From RGIG3135 sp964477115 (GTDB taxonomy: Bacteria > Actinomycetota > Coriobacteriia > Coriobacteriales > Eggerthellaceae), in NCBI GenBank assembly GCA_964477115.1, contig CAYZCY010000001.1, positions 1-64,000 of the forward strand: a DNA stretch of 64,000 bases, read 5' to 3'. The notes below the pieces were generated by a model. The model did not search any database, was not told the origin of the DNA, and worked only from the letters and a program-made list of their open reading frames with translations. Numbering within the stretch: position 1 is the stretch's first letter; every line of letters starts with the position of its first letter. Shown in pieces: positions 18,565-27,942 of this stretch. Both the position numbers and the translations under genes were made by a program.

Positions 18565-18604
18565 AGACAACGTTGGGACAAGTTCCCGACGTTGTCTTTG
18601 TATA
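18565..18604 (+). terminator. Terminator after pgsA-cinA
   Basis: A long 13-bp stem, AGACAACGTTGGG pairing with CCCGACGTTGTCT (one G-T wobble), has a 7-nt loop and is followed by TTTGTATATT. It isolates recA from upstream transcription. Confidence 0.75.
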
Positions 18605-18617
18605 TTGGCTAGCAGAG

Positions 18618-18658
18618 AGTCACTTCGATATAAATCAAACTTTATCATAGAAGTGACT
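18618..18658 (+). repeat. Inverted repeat before the recA promoter
   Basis: AGTCACTTC at 18618-18626 and GAAGTGACT at 18650-18658 form perfect 9-bp arms separated by 23 A+T-rich bases. The right arm touches the recA -35 box. It does not match the SOS box and could be an operator for a second regulator. Confidence 0.55.
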
Positions 18659-18685
18659 TGACCTCCAAACATGTGTTCGTATAAT
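18658..18685 (+). promoter_or_regulatory. recA promoter with SOS (LexA) box in the spacer
   Basis: TTGACC (-35, 18658-18663), a 16-bp spacer and TATAAT (-10, 18680-18685). The spacer contains, on the minus strand, CGAACACATGTTTGG (18665-18679). This fits the Gram-positive LexA consensus CGAACRNRYGTTYC except at the final base. The placement would let LexA block RNA polymerase binding. Confidence 0.85.
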
Positions 18686-18741
18686 GAAATAGAACACTTT
18701 TTCTAAAAACGCAGTTGAAACGTCCATTTGAGGGGAGTGTC

Positions 18742-19800
18742 ATGAATAGCGAAAAGCAGAAGATGCTAAAGATCACCACTGATCAAATCGAGTCCAAGTT
18801 TGGCAAGGGTGCCATTATGACTTTGGGCGAGGGGGGTGCTGATCTCAATATCGGCGTCATACCCACAGGGGCGCTTCCTCTCGACGCCGCTCTCGGCATC
18901 GGTGGCGTTCCGCGCGGACGCATCATTGAGATATACGGCCCTGAGTCCAGCGGTAAAACAACCTTGGCACTTCAGATCCTCGCTGAAGCTCAGGCCATGG
19001 GCGGCATTGTTGCCTTCATTGATGCAGAACATGCGCTCGATCCCGTTTACGCGGCTCGAATCGGTGTTGATATCGATGAGGTTCTCATCTCTCAGCCTGA
19101 CACTGGTGAGCAAGCGCTTGAGATTTGCGACATGCTCGTTCGCTCCGGCGCTATCGACTGCGTCGTCGTTGACTCCGTAGCAGCTCTTGTACCCCGCGCT
19201 GAAATCGAAGGAGAAATGGGCGATACCACGGTCGGCCTCCAGGCGCGCTTGATGTCTCAGGCTCTGCGTAAACTTGCCGGCTCCCTCTCCAAGTCCAACA
19301 CCACTTGCATCTTCATCAATCAGCTTCGAGAGAAGATCGGCGTAATGTTTGGCAACCCGGAAACCACAACGGGCGGCCGCGCACTGAAGTTCTTCTCAAG
19401 TGTCCGCATTGACATCCGACGGATTGATTCCATCAAACTCAACGGTGAAGTGGTGGGTAATCGCGTAAGGGCCAAGGTTGTTAAGAACAAGGTAGCCCCT
19501 CCGTTCCGTCAAGCTGAGTTCGATCTCATGTACGGTGAAGGAATCTCACGTGAAGGCTGCATCATCGACATGGCTGTTGAGTGCGGTGTCGCAAAGAAGA
19601 GCGGCGCCTGGTACACCTATGGCGAGGAGCGTCTTGGACAGGGCAGGGAAGCTGCTAAAGCTACGCTTCGCGACAACCCCGATATGAGGGATGAAATCGA
19701 AAGGCACGTCCGCGAAGAATACAATATTCCCGTCATCGATTCATCGGCGCTTGAAGATGATCCCATCAGCCCTGCCCCCAAGTCTTCAAAGAAAAAGTAA
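18742..19800 (+). CDS. recA: Recombinase RecA
   Basis: RecA is a DNA-dependent ATPase for strand exchange and the co-protease that triggers LexA self-cleavage. It has 352 residues with Walker A GPESSGKT at residues 66-73 and the DNA-binding loop regions intact ([19 protein letters not shown]). The ATG at 18742 follows AGGGGAG. It is under an SOS-box promoter, and recX follows 2 nt after the stop. No intein or frameshift was seen. Confidence 0.98.
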   Translation: MNSEKQKMLKITTDQIESKFGKGAIMTLGEGGADLNIGVIPTGALPLDAALGIGGVPRGRIIEIYGPESSGKTTLALQILAEAQAMGGIVAFIDAEHALDPVYAARIGVDIDEVLISQPDTGEQALEICDMLVRSGAIDCVVVDSVAALVPRAEIEGEMGDTTVGLQARLMSQALRKLAGSLSKSNTTCIFINQLREKIGVMFGNPETTTGGRALKFFSSVRIDIRRIDSIKLNGEVVGNRVRAKVVKNKVAPPFRQAEFDLMYGEGISREGCIIDMAVECGVAKKSGAWYTYGEERLGQGREAAKATLRDNPDMRDEIERHVREEYNIPVIDSSALEDDPISPAPKSSKKK

Positions 19801-19802
19801 TC

Positions 19803-20297
19803 ATGTCCCTTGAAGCAAGGCGCACCCGGCAAGGGATAAAGCCTTCCGAAGACGCATTTCAGCGCATTGTGAAACTAGCCTCAATCAGAGAGCGGTCATC
19901 CGCATATCTTTCAGCCCGCCTTGTTTCGGAGGGCTACACGGAAGAGGAAGTGGATGCCGCTCTCTCCAAGGCTATCGATTACAACATAGTCAACGACCTT
20001 CGCTATGCCGAATGCTACCTGCGAACACAAAAGGCTTCTGGCAAGGGCATTGCCAAAGCGCTCAGGGACCTTCAGTCTTTAGGTATTGACGTTTCCGAAG
20101 ACGAGGACATCCAATCCTATATCATTGAATGCGAAGACACGGAAGAACAGCGTGCGATGGAGCTTCTCTGTCACAAGCCTCCACGTTCGAGGAATCTTCG
20201 AGAAGGCGCTTATCGCCGCTTGATTTCTGCTGGATACTCCTCTCAGGTAGCAAGCTCGGTTTCTCGCAGATGGGCCGAAGCACAAGCTGTCTCCTGA
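19803..20297 (+). CDS. recX: Regulatory protein RecX
   Basis: RecX binds RecA filaments and limits their activity. The 164-residue sequence has the all-helical repeat pattern of the family: SAYLSARLVSEGY, DLRYAECYLRTQKASGKG, and a more degenerate C-terminal repeat. It begins 2 nt after the recA stop, so it is part of the same SOS-controlled transcript. Confidence 0.85.
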   Translation: MSLEARRTRQGIKPSEDAFQRIVKLASIRERSSAYLSARLVSEGYTEEEVDAALSKAIDYNIVNDLRYAECYLRTQKASGKGIAKALRDLQSLGIDVSEDEDIQSYIIECEDTEEQRAMELLCHKPPRSRNLREGAYRRLISAGYSSQVASSVSRRWAEAQAVS

Positions 20298-20394
20298 TCA
20301 CTGATACGGTGCCTTCACGCTTTCAAGTGAGCTAATTTGCTGAATTATCGCTCCTGAAATCGAGCGTTGCTGCTCATCCGATCAAATATTGGGT

Positions 20395-20507
20395 TATAAT
20401 TTTATAGCTCTGAGCGATGTTCACCCGAAAGGGTTTATATATAAACAATCATATATGCCGTTATTTCGTGTGTATGTTGCTCATGCCCTTGCATGGGCAT
20501 TTTTATT
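20395..20507 (+). promoter_or_regulatory. Promoter plus short terminated leader upstream of rny
   Basis: TATAAT at 20395-20400 is followed about 85 nt later by ATGCCC-TTGCAT-GGGCAT and TTTTATT (20483-20507), an intrinsic terminator shape. Transcription would yield an RNA of about 100 nt ending 40 nt before rny, with A+T-rich palindromes between. It could be a small RNA or an attenuator for rny. The remaining 20298-20394 interval shows nothing clear. Confidence 0.4.
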
Positions 20508-20548
20508 GACTATAAAACAACAAATCAAGACGAAAGGGGGAGCGCAAG

Positions 20549-22078
20549 ATGGAGATTATCTTCCTTGTCATTGGCGCTGCAGTAGGCGTTGCTCTCGGTT
20601 TCGTCGTCACTCGCTATCTTGTTAACGCCTCTACTAAGAAAGCTGCTGAGGAAGCAACTAACGTAATTGAGGAAGCTAAGAAACAAGCTGAAACGATGCG
20701 ACGAGAAGCCATTATCGAGGCTAAGGACCAAGCTCTTAAGTTCAAGCAAGAAGCAGAAGAAGAGAACAAGGAGCGCATGCGCGAGGTTCGTGCTGCCGAA
20801 AACCGCGTTGCACAGCGCGAGGAATCCCTCGACAGGCGCGTGGATTCACTTGACGCTCGCGAGCATCAGATCTCATCTCTTCAGGGTCAGCTCGAACGTC
20901 GAGAACGAGATCTTGATGAGGCTGAAGAGGAGATTGCCTACAGGCTCGAGCAGGTTGCCGGCATGACGCCTCAGGAGGCAAAGCAGGAGCTTCTTGACGG
21001 CCTTCGTGATGAGGTTATTCATGAGTCCGCGGCTATTATTCGCGACTCCGAAGCACGCACTAAGGCTGAAGCTGACAAGAAGGCTCGTATGATCTTAAGC
21101 CTTGCAATCCAGCGCGTTGCGGCAGACCACTCCGCCGAAAACACGGTGTCTACCATTCACATCCCCTCTGATGACCTCAAGGGTCGCATTATCGGCCGTG
21201 AGGGTAGGAACATCAGGTCTTTCGAGCAGCTCACCGGCACCAATCTGATCATTGACGACACGCCCGAGTGCGTGACCATTTCCTGCTTCGACCCCGTTCG
21301 TCGAGAAATCGGCCGCGTAACCATGGAGAACCTCGTTTCCGATGGTCGCATTCATCCTGCACGTATCGAAGAGATGTATGGCAAGGCCGTATCCTTTGTA
21401 AATCAGCGCGTTCAGGAAGCCGGTGATCAGGCTGCATTCGATACCGGAATCCATGACCTTCACCCTGAGCTCGTGCGCACTATCGGACGTCTTCGTTACC
21501 GCACCTCTTACGGTCAAAACGTCTTGAACCATTCTCTCGAGGTTGCCTATCTTGCCGGCGTTATGGCAGCTGAGCTTGGCCTTGACCCTATTCCCGCGAA
21601 GCGTGCAGGTCTTCTGCATGACCTCGGTAAAGCCGTTGATCATGAAGTTGAAGGCAGCCATGCGGTCATTGGTGCAGATCTTGCGCGCCGTTTCGGCGAG
21701 CGTCCTGAGATCGTTCACGCCATTGAGGCTCATCATGCTGACGTTGAGCCTAACACCGTGCTCGACGTTCTTATTCAGGCTGCGGACGCAGTTTCCGCTG
21801 CGCGTCCTGGAGCTCGCAAGGAAACGCTGGACGCATATATCAAGCGTTTGGAGAAGCTTGAGGAAATCGCCAACTCTCATGAAGGCGTTGAGCGCACCTA
21901 TGCAATCCAGGCAGGTCGTGAAGTTCGCGTCATGGTTCAGCCCGAGATCGTTGATGAGGCTCAATCTGTCGTCCTTGCCCGCGATATCGCCAAGCAGATC
22001 GAAAACGAGATGCAATATCCCGGTCAGGTTAAGGTTGTCGTAATTCGCGAGAGCCGCGCTGTTGACTACGCAAAATAA
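20549..22078 (+). CDS. rny: Ribonuclease Y
   Basis: A 509-residue membrane-anchored endoribonuclease that starts mRNA decay in many Gram-positives. An N-terminal transmembrane helix (residues ~2-22) leads into a ~150-residue coiled coil rich in Glu, Lys and Arg. A KH domain ([16 protein letters not shown]) and an HD domain with [16 protein letters not shown] follow. Length is typical. The ATG follows AAAGGGGGAG. The next gene's TTG start overlaps its 3' end by 17 nt. Confidence 0.96.
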   Translation: MEIIFLVIGAAVGVALGFVVTRYLVNASTKKAAEEATNVIEEAKKQAETMRREAIIEAKDQALKFKQEAEEENKERMREVRAAENRVAQREESLDRRVDSLDAREHQISSLQGQLERRERDLDEAEEEIAYRLEQVAGMTPQEAKQELLDGLRDEVIHESAAIIRDSEARTKAEADKKARMILSLAIQRVAADHSAENTVSTIHIPSDDLKGRIIGREGRNIRSFEQLTGTNLIIDDTPECVTISCFDPVRREIGRVTMENLVSDGRIHPARIEEMYGKAVSFVNQRVQEAGDQAAFDTGIHDLHPELVRTIGRLRYRTSYGQNVLNHSLEVAYLAGVMAAELGLDPIPAKRAGLLHDLGKAVDHEVEGSHAVIGADLARRFGERPEIVHAIEAHHADVEPNTVLDVLIQAADAVSAARPGARKETLDAYIKRLEKLEEIANSHEGVERTYAIQAGREVRVMVQPEIVDEAQSVVLARDIAKQIENEMQYPGQVKVVVIRESRAVDYAK

Positions 22079-23174
22079 CAAATCTCAAAACATATCCTCC
22101 TTTATCGAGGAGGTTACTGGCGACAGCCATCTTCGGATCGAAGACGATCTCGGAGATGGCTTCGTCCGTTTGAAGAGCTCTGAAGCCGAAAGAAGGCAGG
22201 CAGCTCAAGATATACAATGCTCCGAAGACATCATCATCGAAATGCTCCGTAATTCGCGAGACGCCCATGCCAAGCGAATTTACCTTGCCCTTCAGCGCGA
22301 AGACAACCTGAGGACAATCACCATCATTGATGACGGCGACGGCATCCCCGCAAAGCTGCACAGCAAGATCTTCGAGCCAAGGGTTACCTCCAAGCTCGAT
22401 TCCGCTCATATGGACAAATGGGGTATACACGGCAGAGGTATGGCTCTCTACTCAATTGCGGTCAATACCCTTTCATCACGCGTGGTGTCTTCTGAAGTGA
22501 ATCTGGGCAGCAGTCTCCAAGTCACCTCCGATACCCGAAAGCTACCAGAGAAAACCGATCAGTCCAGCTTTCCTTACTTTGAAGTTCAAGCCGATGGGGT
22601 ATACGCCATGCGCGGCCCCAAGAATATCCTGAGAGTTGCTTCGGAATTTGCTCTAGAGCACAGAAAGCAGCTTTCCGTTTGGGTAGGCACCCCCACGGAG
22701 ATACTGGCCACTCTCATTGATCATTCGAAGCAGATGCTTGATTTAAAAGAATTGATTTTCACAGACGACATGGCTCAGGTACCCCTTGCCCTCAGGCCGG
22801 GGCTTGCCTTCGACAGTGAATCCTTGGTAGAAGAGGCAAGAAACCTTGGTTTCATGATTTCCAGTCGAACGGCCTATCGCATACTTAACGGAGAGCTGGC
22901 TGTGCAAGCTAGTCTTACCGAACGCCTATCGGCCGAGGGCATGAGAAACATCAAGGAGAAGAGCTCATTTAGAGAAAAGAAAGCTTGTCGTGCGCATAAG
23001 GTCAAATTTGAAGCTCAAGAAATCCAAAAGCTCGAGAATCGCATACTCCAGGCTTATTCCGAATTGGCAGCTTCGCACTACCTTTCCTCGAACATTAAGC
23101 CAGCCATTAGCGCAGATGCCGACAAGCTTCGCATAACGATACCATTGCTTCCGCTTGAGGATGATGAATCATGA
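22062..23174 (+). CDS. GHKL-type ATP-binding protein of unknown function
   Basis: A protein of 370 residues. The Bergerat ATP-binding fold is clear. The N-box is EMLRNSRDA with Glu60 and Asn64, the G1 box IDDGDGIP is at about 89-96, and the G2 loop GIHGRGMAL is at 121-129. This pattern resembles Hsp90/MutL/MORC-like ATPases more than sensor kinases, since no phospho-acceptor His domain is present. Residues ~270-345 are Lys/Glu-rich and probably helical. The only start compatible with an intact N-box is a TTG overlapping rny, which implies translational coupling. spoVS follows. I do not recognise a named family. Confidence 0.75.
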   Translation: MTTQNNKSQNISSFIEEVTGDSHLRIEDDLGDGFVRLKSSEAERRQAAQDIQCSEDIIIEMLRNSRDAHAKRIYLALQREDNLRTITIIDDGDGIPAKLHSKIFEPRVTSKLDSAHMDKWGIHGRGMALYSIAVNTLSSRVVSSEVNLGSSLQVTSDTRKLPEKTDQSSFPYFEVQADGVYAMRGPKNILRVASEFALEHRKQLSVWVGTPTEILATLIDHSKQMLDLKELIFTDDMAQVPLALRPGLAFDSESLVEEARNLGFMISSRTAYRILNGELAVQASLTERLSAEGMRNIKEKSSFREKKACRAHKVKFEAQEIQKLENRILQAYSELAASHYLSSNIKPAISADADKLRITIPLLPLEDDES

Positions 23175-23315
23175 AACCCTCGCTTTACCTGATGAAGCAG
23201 AAATTGCAGTAGTCTATCAATGGGTACTCAAGTAAAATATTGACCGTCGGGCTTATAAACTCACCACACAACAAGCAACAACATAAACGCAACACTAACA
23301 CAAAAGGAATACCCC

Positions 23316-23651
23316 GTGACTATGGATATCAAGCCGGAAGTCGGCTGTCTCAAAGTATCTTCGAAGTCTTCACCCGCATCTGTGGCCGGCGCAATTGCCG
23401 GCATGATAAAAGACGGAGTCGTCGTTGACATCCAAGCCGTTGGCGCAGGTGCTGTAAATCAGGCGGTAAAAGCAATCGCCATTTCCCGAGGCTTTCTGTC
23501 TCCCATAGGCATCGAAATCGTTTGCGTACCTTCTTTTGCCGACATCGTTATCGACGGGGAATACCGCACTGCTATCCGCTTTGCAGTGGAACCACGTTAC
23601 ACGCGTGGCGTGGCTTCAGTTGCTGATTACGAGTCAATTTCTATTCAGTAA
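23316..23651 (+). CDS. spoVS: Stage V sporulation protein S family (SpoVS)
   Basis: A 111-residue Alba-fold-like protein. The family core is clear: LKVSSKSSPASVAGAIAG, GAGAVNQAVKAIAISRGF and RTAIRFAVEPR. In Bacillus it affects spore coat and septation. In non-sporulating bacteria its role is unknown, and related small Alba-like proteins bind nucleic acids. The GTG at 23316 is spaced 7 nt from AAAGGA; an ATG two codons later is possible. It lies after rny and the GHKL ATPase and 11 nt before miaB. Confidence 0.9.
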   Translation: MTMDIKPEVGCLKVSSKSSPASVAGAIAGMIKDGVVVDIQAVGAGAVNQAVKAIAISRGFLSPIGIEIVCVPSFADIVIDGEYRTAIRFAVEPRYTRGVASVADYESISIQ

Positions 23652-23662
23652 GGTCTTCTTTC

Positions 23663-25051
23663 ATGTTGAACACCATGCACGGACTCACCTTCTGCGTCCA
23701 TACTTTTGGCTGCCAAATGAACAAGCATGATTCCGAAAGAATAACCGGCATGCTTGAGGTGCGCGGCGGCCTTTTAGTTGCCACCACCGAGGAAGCAGAC
23801 GTCGTAGTATTCGTAACCTGTTGCGTAAGGGAGGCGGCTGACGTCAGGTTGTACGGGCAGGTCTCATCCCTCAAGAACGTTCCCTTAAGGGATGGATCCC
23901 CTCTGAATAAGCGTATAGTTTGCGTCGGGGGATGCATTGGTCAGCGAGACGGCAATAAGCTGGTTGAAAGCATGCCTCACCTCGATGTTGTCTTTGGCAC
24001 GAACAATCTTAACGCTCTGCCCGATCTCATTCTGGCTGCTAAAGAGCAAGGCGGCCACCATGTAGAAACCCTTGAAGCCTCTGATGGCTTCCCGACCGAT
24101 CTTCCCACAACACGCGAGCACTCCTGGGCAGCATGGCTTCCCATCACCATCGGCTGCAACAACTTCTGCTCATACTGCATCGTTCCTTATGTACGCGGTA
24201 GGGAAAAGTCCCGCACGATCGAAGAGATTGCCGCCGAGGCGCAATCTTACGTCGATGCCGGCGTTAAGGAAATCACCTTGCTCGGCCAAAACGTCAACTC
24301 TTACGGTCGTGATCTCTACGGCGAACCAAGGTTTGCCGAGATACTTGATGCGGTCGATGCTACGGGAATCGAACGTCTTCGCTTTGCAACCAGCCACCCC
24401 AAGGACCTCACCGACGAGGTCATAGAGCGCTTCGGAACTCTTCGTTCGCTCCAGCCTGCTTTGCATCTTCCCGTACAGTCGGGTTCAAACGCTATTCTGA
24501 AGGCGATGAATCGTCGTTACACGCGGGAACGTTACCTGGAACTCATCCGAAAAGTTCGAAATGTTTGCCCCGATATCGCACTTTCCACCGACGTCATCGT
24601 GGGATTTCCGGGGGAGACCGAGGAGGACTTTGAGGCTACGTATCAGTTAATCGACGAAGTTGGCTATTCCCAGGTATTCACCTTTATATATTCGAAGCGG
24701 GAAGGCACTCCCGCCGCAATAATGGATGACCCAACTCCTCGTGAAGTTATACAAGAGCGCTTCGAACGTCTGGTTGATCTCGTTCAGAAGCGTGCCTATG
24801 AGGTAAACCAGGCCGACAAGGGTCAGCTTATCCCTGTTCTCGTGGAGGGGACCTCGAAGCGTGATGGCAGTATTCTGTCAGGACGTAGCCCCAAAAACAA
24901 AACGGTACATGCGCCCATTCCTGAGGGAATGACGATTGAAGAGATGATGGGCAAGACTTATCAGGTAAAGGTGGACGAGGCTCGTACCTGGTACCTGTTT
25001 GGCGAACTTCTCGACACGCAGAACAATCAGCAAACGAATGCGCATGCTTAA
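23663..25051 (+). CDS. miaB: tRNA-2-methylthio-N6-dimethylallyladenosine synthase MiaB
   Basis: A radical-SAM methylthiotransferase that adds ms2 to i6A37 in tRNAs. The N-terminal cluster domain begins VHTFGCQMNKHDSERI, and the radical-SAM motif is CNNFCSYCIVPYVRGRE. The typical TRAM domain lies at the C-terminus. At 462 residues the length is normal. The miaA gene, which makes the MiaB substrate, overlaps its end by 8 nt, so the two steps are coupled genetically. Confidence 0.95.
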   Translation: MLNTMHGLTFCVHTFGCQMNKHDSERITGMLEVRGGLLVATTEEADVVVFVTCCVREAADVRLYGQVSSLKNVPLRDGSPLNKRIVCVGGCIGQRDGNKLVESMPHLDVVFGTNNLNALPDLILAAKEQGGHHVETLEASDGFPTDLPTTREHSWAAWLPITIGCNNFCSYCIVPYVRGREKSRTIEEIAAEAQSYVDAGVKEITLLGQNVNSYGRDLYGEPRFAEILDAVDATGIERLRFATSHPKDLTDEVIERFGTLRSLQPALHLPVQSGSNAILKAMNRRYTRERYLELIRKVRNVCPDIALSTDVIVGFPGETEEDFEATYQLIDEVGYSQVFTFIYSKREGTPAAIMDDPTPREVIQERFERLVDLVQKRAYEVNQADKGQLIPVLVEGTSKRDGSILSGRSPKNKTVHAPIPEGMTIEEMMGKTYQVKVDEARTWYLFGELLDTQNNQQTNAHA

Positions 25052-25985
25052 AGCTCCTGTTATATGTGTTGTCGGGCCTACCGCATCCGGTAAGACGGAT
25101 CTTGCCCAAGCGATTGCCTTGTCTTTGGGTGGGGAAGTGGTCAGCGCCGACTCCATGCAAATTTATCGGGGAATGGATATCGGTACGGGAAAAATCCCCG
25201 TAGAAGACCGTTTGGTCGCCCATCATGGGCTCGATCTCGTAGATCCGGGTGAGGCGTATTCCGCGGCTCTGTTTCAAGACTACGCCCGTGCGCGCTTCAA
25301 AGAAATTGACTCCAGGGGCAATAGATCTGTTCTCGCTGGAGGAACAGGGCTGTACGTACGTGCTGCCGTTGACGATTATGACTTTCCCAAGGGAGAGCAG
25401 ATAGATAATCCCATACGCGAACATTACACCGCCTACGCTGAAGAGCACGGCCCTGAGGCGCTATGGGAGCTTCTAAGGTCTGTCGACCCTCGCAGCGCTC
25501 ACATTCTGCATTACAACAACGTAAGAAGGGTTGTAAGGGCATTTGAGCTGCTTGACGAAGGTAAGTCCTACGCCGATCAAAAAGATAAGCTATCGTCGAT
25601 TCCCCAGCTTGTTCCCGCCGTATTCATCGGGCTTCAGGTTGATCCTGATATTTTGCGTGAGCGTATAAACCGCAGAGTCGACAAAATGGTTGAAGCCGGG
25701 CTTGTAAATGAGGTGAAGTCACTCCTTGATAGAGGATTCAGAGAAGGCATCACCGCACAGCAGGCCATAGGCTACAAAGAAGTTGTAAGTGCGCTTGACG
25801 GAAAGATTTCCATGGATGAAGCTATCGAGGACATCAAGGCCTCAACCCGTCGTTACGCAAAACGACAGCGCACCTGGTTTAGGAAGGACAAACGTATCCA
25901 TTGGCTTAACGCAGATGAGTACGACCTTGAGTACCTGTGCAAACAATCAAGCGAGATCATTTCATGCATGAATTCAACTCTGTAA
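25044..25985 (+). CDS. miaA: tRNA dimethylallyltransferase MiaA
   Basis: MiaA transfers a dimethylallyl group to A37 of tRNAs reading UNN codons. The P-loop GPTASGKT is at residues 11-18, followed by SADSMQIYRGMDIGTGK and GGTGLYVRA. At 313 residues it is complete. The ATG at 25044 (or 25038) lies inside the miaB 3' end. hflX begins within its last 22 nt, so miaB-miaA-hflX form one overlapping unit. Confidence 0.95.
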   Translation: MLKAPVICVVGPTASGKTDLAQAIALSLGGEVVSADSMQIYRGMDIGTGKIPVEDRLVAHHGLDLVDPGEAYSAALFQDYARARFKEIDSRGNRSVLAGGTGLYVRAAVDDYDFPKGEQIDNPIREHYTAYAEEHGPEALWELLRSVDPRSAHILHYNNVRRVVRAFELLDEGKSYADQKDKLSSIPQLVPAVFIGLQVDPDILRERINRRVDKMVEAGLVNEVKSLLDRGFREGITAQQAIGYKEVVSALDGKISMDEAIEDIKASTRRYAKRQRTWFRKDKRIHWLNADEYDLEYLCKQSSEIISCMNSTL

Positions 25986-27233
25986 GCATTAAAGGCTCCG
26001 CCACCAGCTTCGAAGAGCGTAGAGAACGCGCTGTGCTTGTCGGAGTTGATTTACCTGGTCAATCTTGGCCTATCTCTTCATCGCTTGACGAACTCGAACG
26101 TCTCGCAGACACCGCAGGAGCTGACGTGGTTGCCCGCACCACGCAGAAACTCGACTCGCCCAATCCCCGCACCTTCGTGGGAAGCGGCAAGGCTGAGGAG
26201 ATTGCCGGTCTTGCCAGAATGCACGATGCCGATGTTGTTATTTTCGACGACGAGCTTACGCCTTCACAACAATCGAATCTTGAGAGAATCGTAGACAAGT
26301 CGGTTAAGATCATTGATCGAACTGCCTTAATTCTTGATATCTTTGCGCTTCACGCAACAAGCAAGGAAGGCAGGCTTCAAGTTCGCCTTGCTCAAAACCA
26401 ATATCTCTACCCGCGCCTCAGGGGCATGTGGGCCCACCTTGCATCTAACCGTATGGGCGGCGGCGTTGGCTCTCGATTTGGCGAAGGCGAAAGCCAGCTT
26501 GAAGTTGACCGCAGAATGGTACGCAAGCGCATCACATCCATCAAACGCGAACTGGCACGCTTAAGCGAAGTTCGTGCGCTGCAACGCGAGAGCAGGTACT
26601 CAAGCGGCATGTTCAAGGTGTCCATCGCAGGTTACACAAACGCCGGAAAATCAAGCCTTATCAACCGCCTTACCGACGCGGAAGTTCTGAGTTACGACAA
26701 GCTCTTTGCCACACTCGACTCCACTACTCGGAAATTCTGTCTGCCCGAAGGCAGGGAAATAACCTTGACGGACACGGTCGGCTTCATTCAGAAGCTCCCC
26801 ACTACGCTTGTTGAAGCATTCAAATCTACGCTCGACGAGATCACCGGATCCGACCTAATTTTGCATGTGATCGACGCTTCTTCCGAGGAATTCGAAGACC
26901 AAGTTAAAGCCGTACACGAAGTGCTTGATCAAATCGAAGCCCAGGACATTCCCCGAATCGAAGTCTTCAACAAGTGCGATTTGCTGAGCGAAGATGAAAT
27001 CAAGGCCCTCAGAGTGCGTTTTCAGCATTCGATAACCGTATCTGCCGAAACAGGTTACGGTATCACAGAACTCATAGAACGCATCAGCCAAGCTGCTTCA
27101 TCAGCAGATGAGCTTGTCGAGGTGCTTATACCCTACAAGAGGGGAGACTTGGTTTCTCTCGCTCACCAAAGATGCCATATCATTACGGAAAGCCACGAGG
27201 AAGTTGGAACCAAGATCAGCATGCTTGTATCGC
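25964..27233 (+). CDS. hflX: GTPase HflX, 3' end lost in the assembly gap
   Basis: A ribosome-associated GTPase that splits stalled 70S ribosomes under stress. The N-terminal HflX domain (residues ~25-200) has GSGKAEEI and the Gly-rich linker RMGGGVGSRFGEGE. The GTPase core has AGYTNAGKSSL, DTVGFIQKLP and NKCD. 423 residues are visible before the run of N. By comparison with the family only about 20 residues should be missing, so this is an assembly truncation and not a pseudogene. The ATG at 25964 overlaps miaA by 22 nt. Confidence 0.92.
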
Positions 27234-27333
27234 NNNNNNNNNNNNNNNNNNNNNNNNNNNNNNNNNNNNNNNNNNNNNNNNNNNNNNNNNNNNNNNNNNN
27301 NNNNNNNNNNNNNNNNNNNNNNNNNNNNNNNNN
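27234..27333. other. 100-N scaffold gap
   Basis: Exactly 100 N, the conventional placeholder for a gap of unknown size. hflX enters from the left and lexA from the right in convergent orientation. The missing ends of the two genes need roughly 200 nt by family length, so the true gap is probably longer than 100, and adjacency of the flanks depends on the scaffolding. Confidence 0.99.
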
Positions 27334-27830
27334 GCGACAACGATATCGCCGTTATTGGCCACCGGCTGCTCCTTGACGACCACAAAGTCGCCATCGTTGA
27401 TGCCAACTTCAATCATTGAGTCACCACGAACCGAAAGCATGAACGAAGGAGCGTCGCCAACGATATCTGTCGGCAAAGTAAGTGTGTCGGTGATGTTTTC
27501 CTCGGCAAGAATGGGAGTACCCGCAGCAACATTGCCAACGAGAGGAACATTGACGACATTGGTGACGGCGAAGGCATGCGTCATGGACTCATCTACATCG
27601 GGTTCCTGGTCAAGTGGGTAGGTCAAAGCAATCGAACGAGACTTGAGCGGATCCCTTTTAATGAGGCCCTTTTCCTCCAATGCCTTCAGATGCACGTGAA
27701 CAGTGGAAGGGGAGGACAGCCCGAGTGCTTCGCAGACTTCGCGCACCGTGGGGCCATAGCCTTTTTCCCTGATGCAATCTTCAATGCACTCAAGAACAGC
27801 CTTCTGCCTTTTTGTAACCTTGCCGCGCAT
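27334..27830 (-). CDS. lexA: SOS repressor LexA, 3' end lost in the assembly gap
   Basis: The N-terminal winged helix (residues 1-~70) is intact, with recognition region GLSSPSTVHVHLKALEEKG. The self-cleavage site is Ala103-Gly104 within GNVAAGTP, and the catalytic Ser138 lies in RGDSMIE. The visible part stops at residue 165 (GDIVV), just before the segment that should hold the catalytic Lys. The ATG at 27830 follows GGGAGGATC on the minus strand. It is divergent from a 51-residue membrane peptide gene, with SOS boxes between them. Confidence 0.95.
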
Positions 27831-27852
27831 GTTGATCCTCCCTAAATTAACA

Positions 27853-27920
27853 AAACAAATGTTCGTAATTTACTTGACATGAACCTTTGTTCGCCTTATT
27901 ATACACACGAACAAAGGTTC
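27853..27920. promoter_or_regulatory. Divergent SOS control region with three LexA boxes
   Basis: Box 1 GAACCTTTGTTC is at 27881-27892 and box 2 GAACAAAGGTTC at 27909-27920. They are exact reverse complements with centres 28 bp apart; including flanks they form 13-bp inverted arms. A weaker AAACAAATGTTC is at 27853-27864 on the lexA side. On the plus strand TTGACA (27874-27879), 17 bp and TATTAT (27897-27902) form a near-consensus promoter with box 1 in its spacer and box 2 just downstream. On the minus strand TATAAT (27903-27898) serves lexA, with a poor -35. Confidence 0.88.
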
Positions 27921-27942
27921 TACGCAAGGGGTGAGGCTCAAA

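Noticed and set aside
23316..23651. SpoVS as evidence of sporulation
   Set aside because: SpoVS occurs in many non-sporulating bacteria, and no other sporulation-specific gene is in the window.
25964..27233. hflX as a pseudogene
   Set aside because: The break coincides exactly with a 100-N gap; the visible frame is intact.
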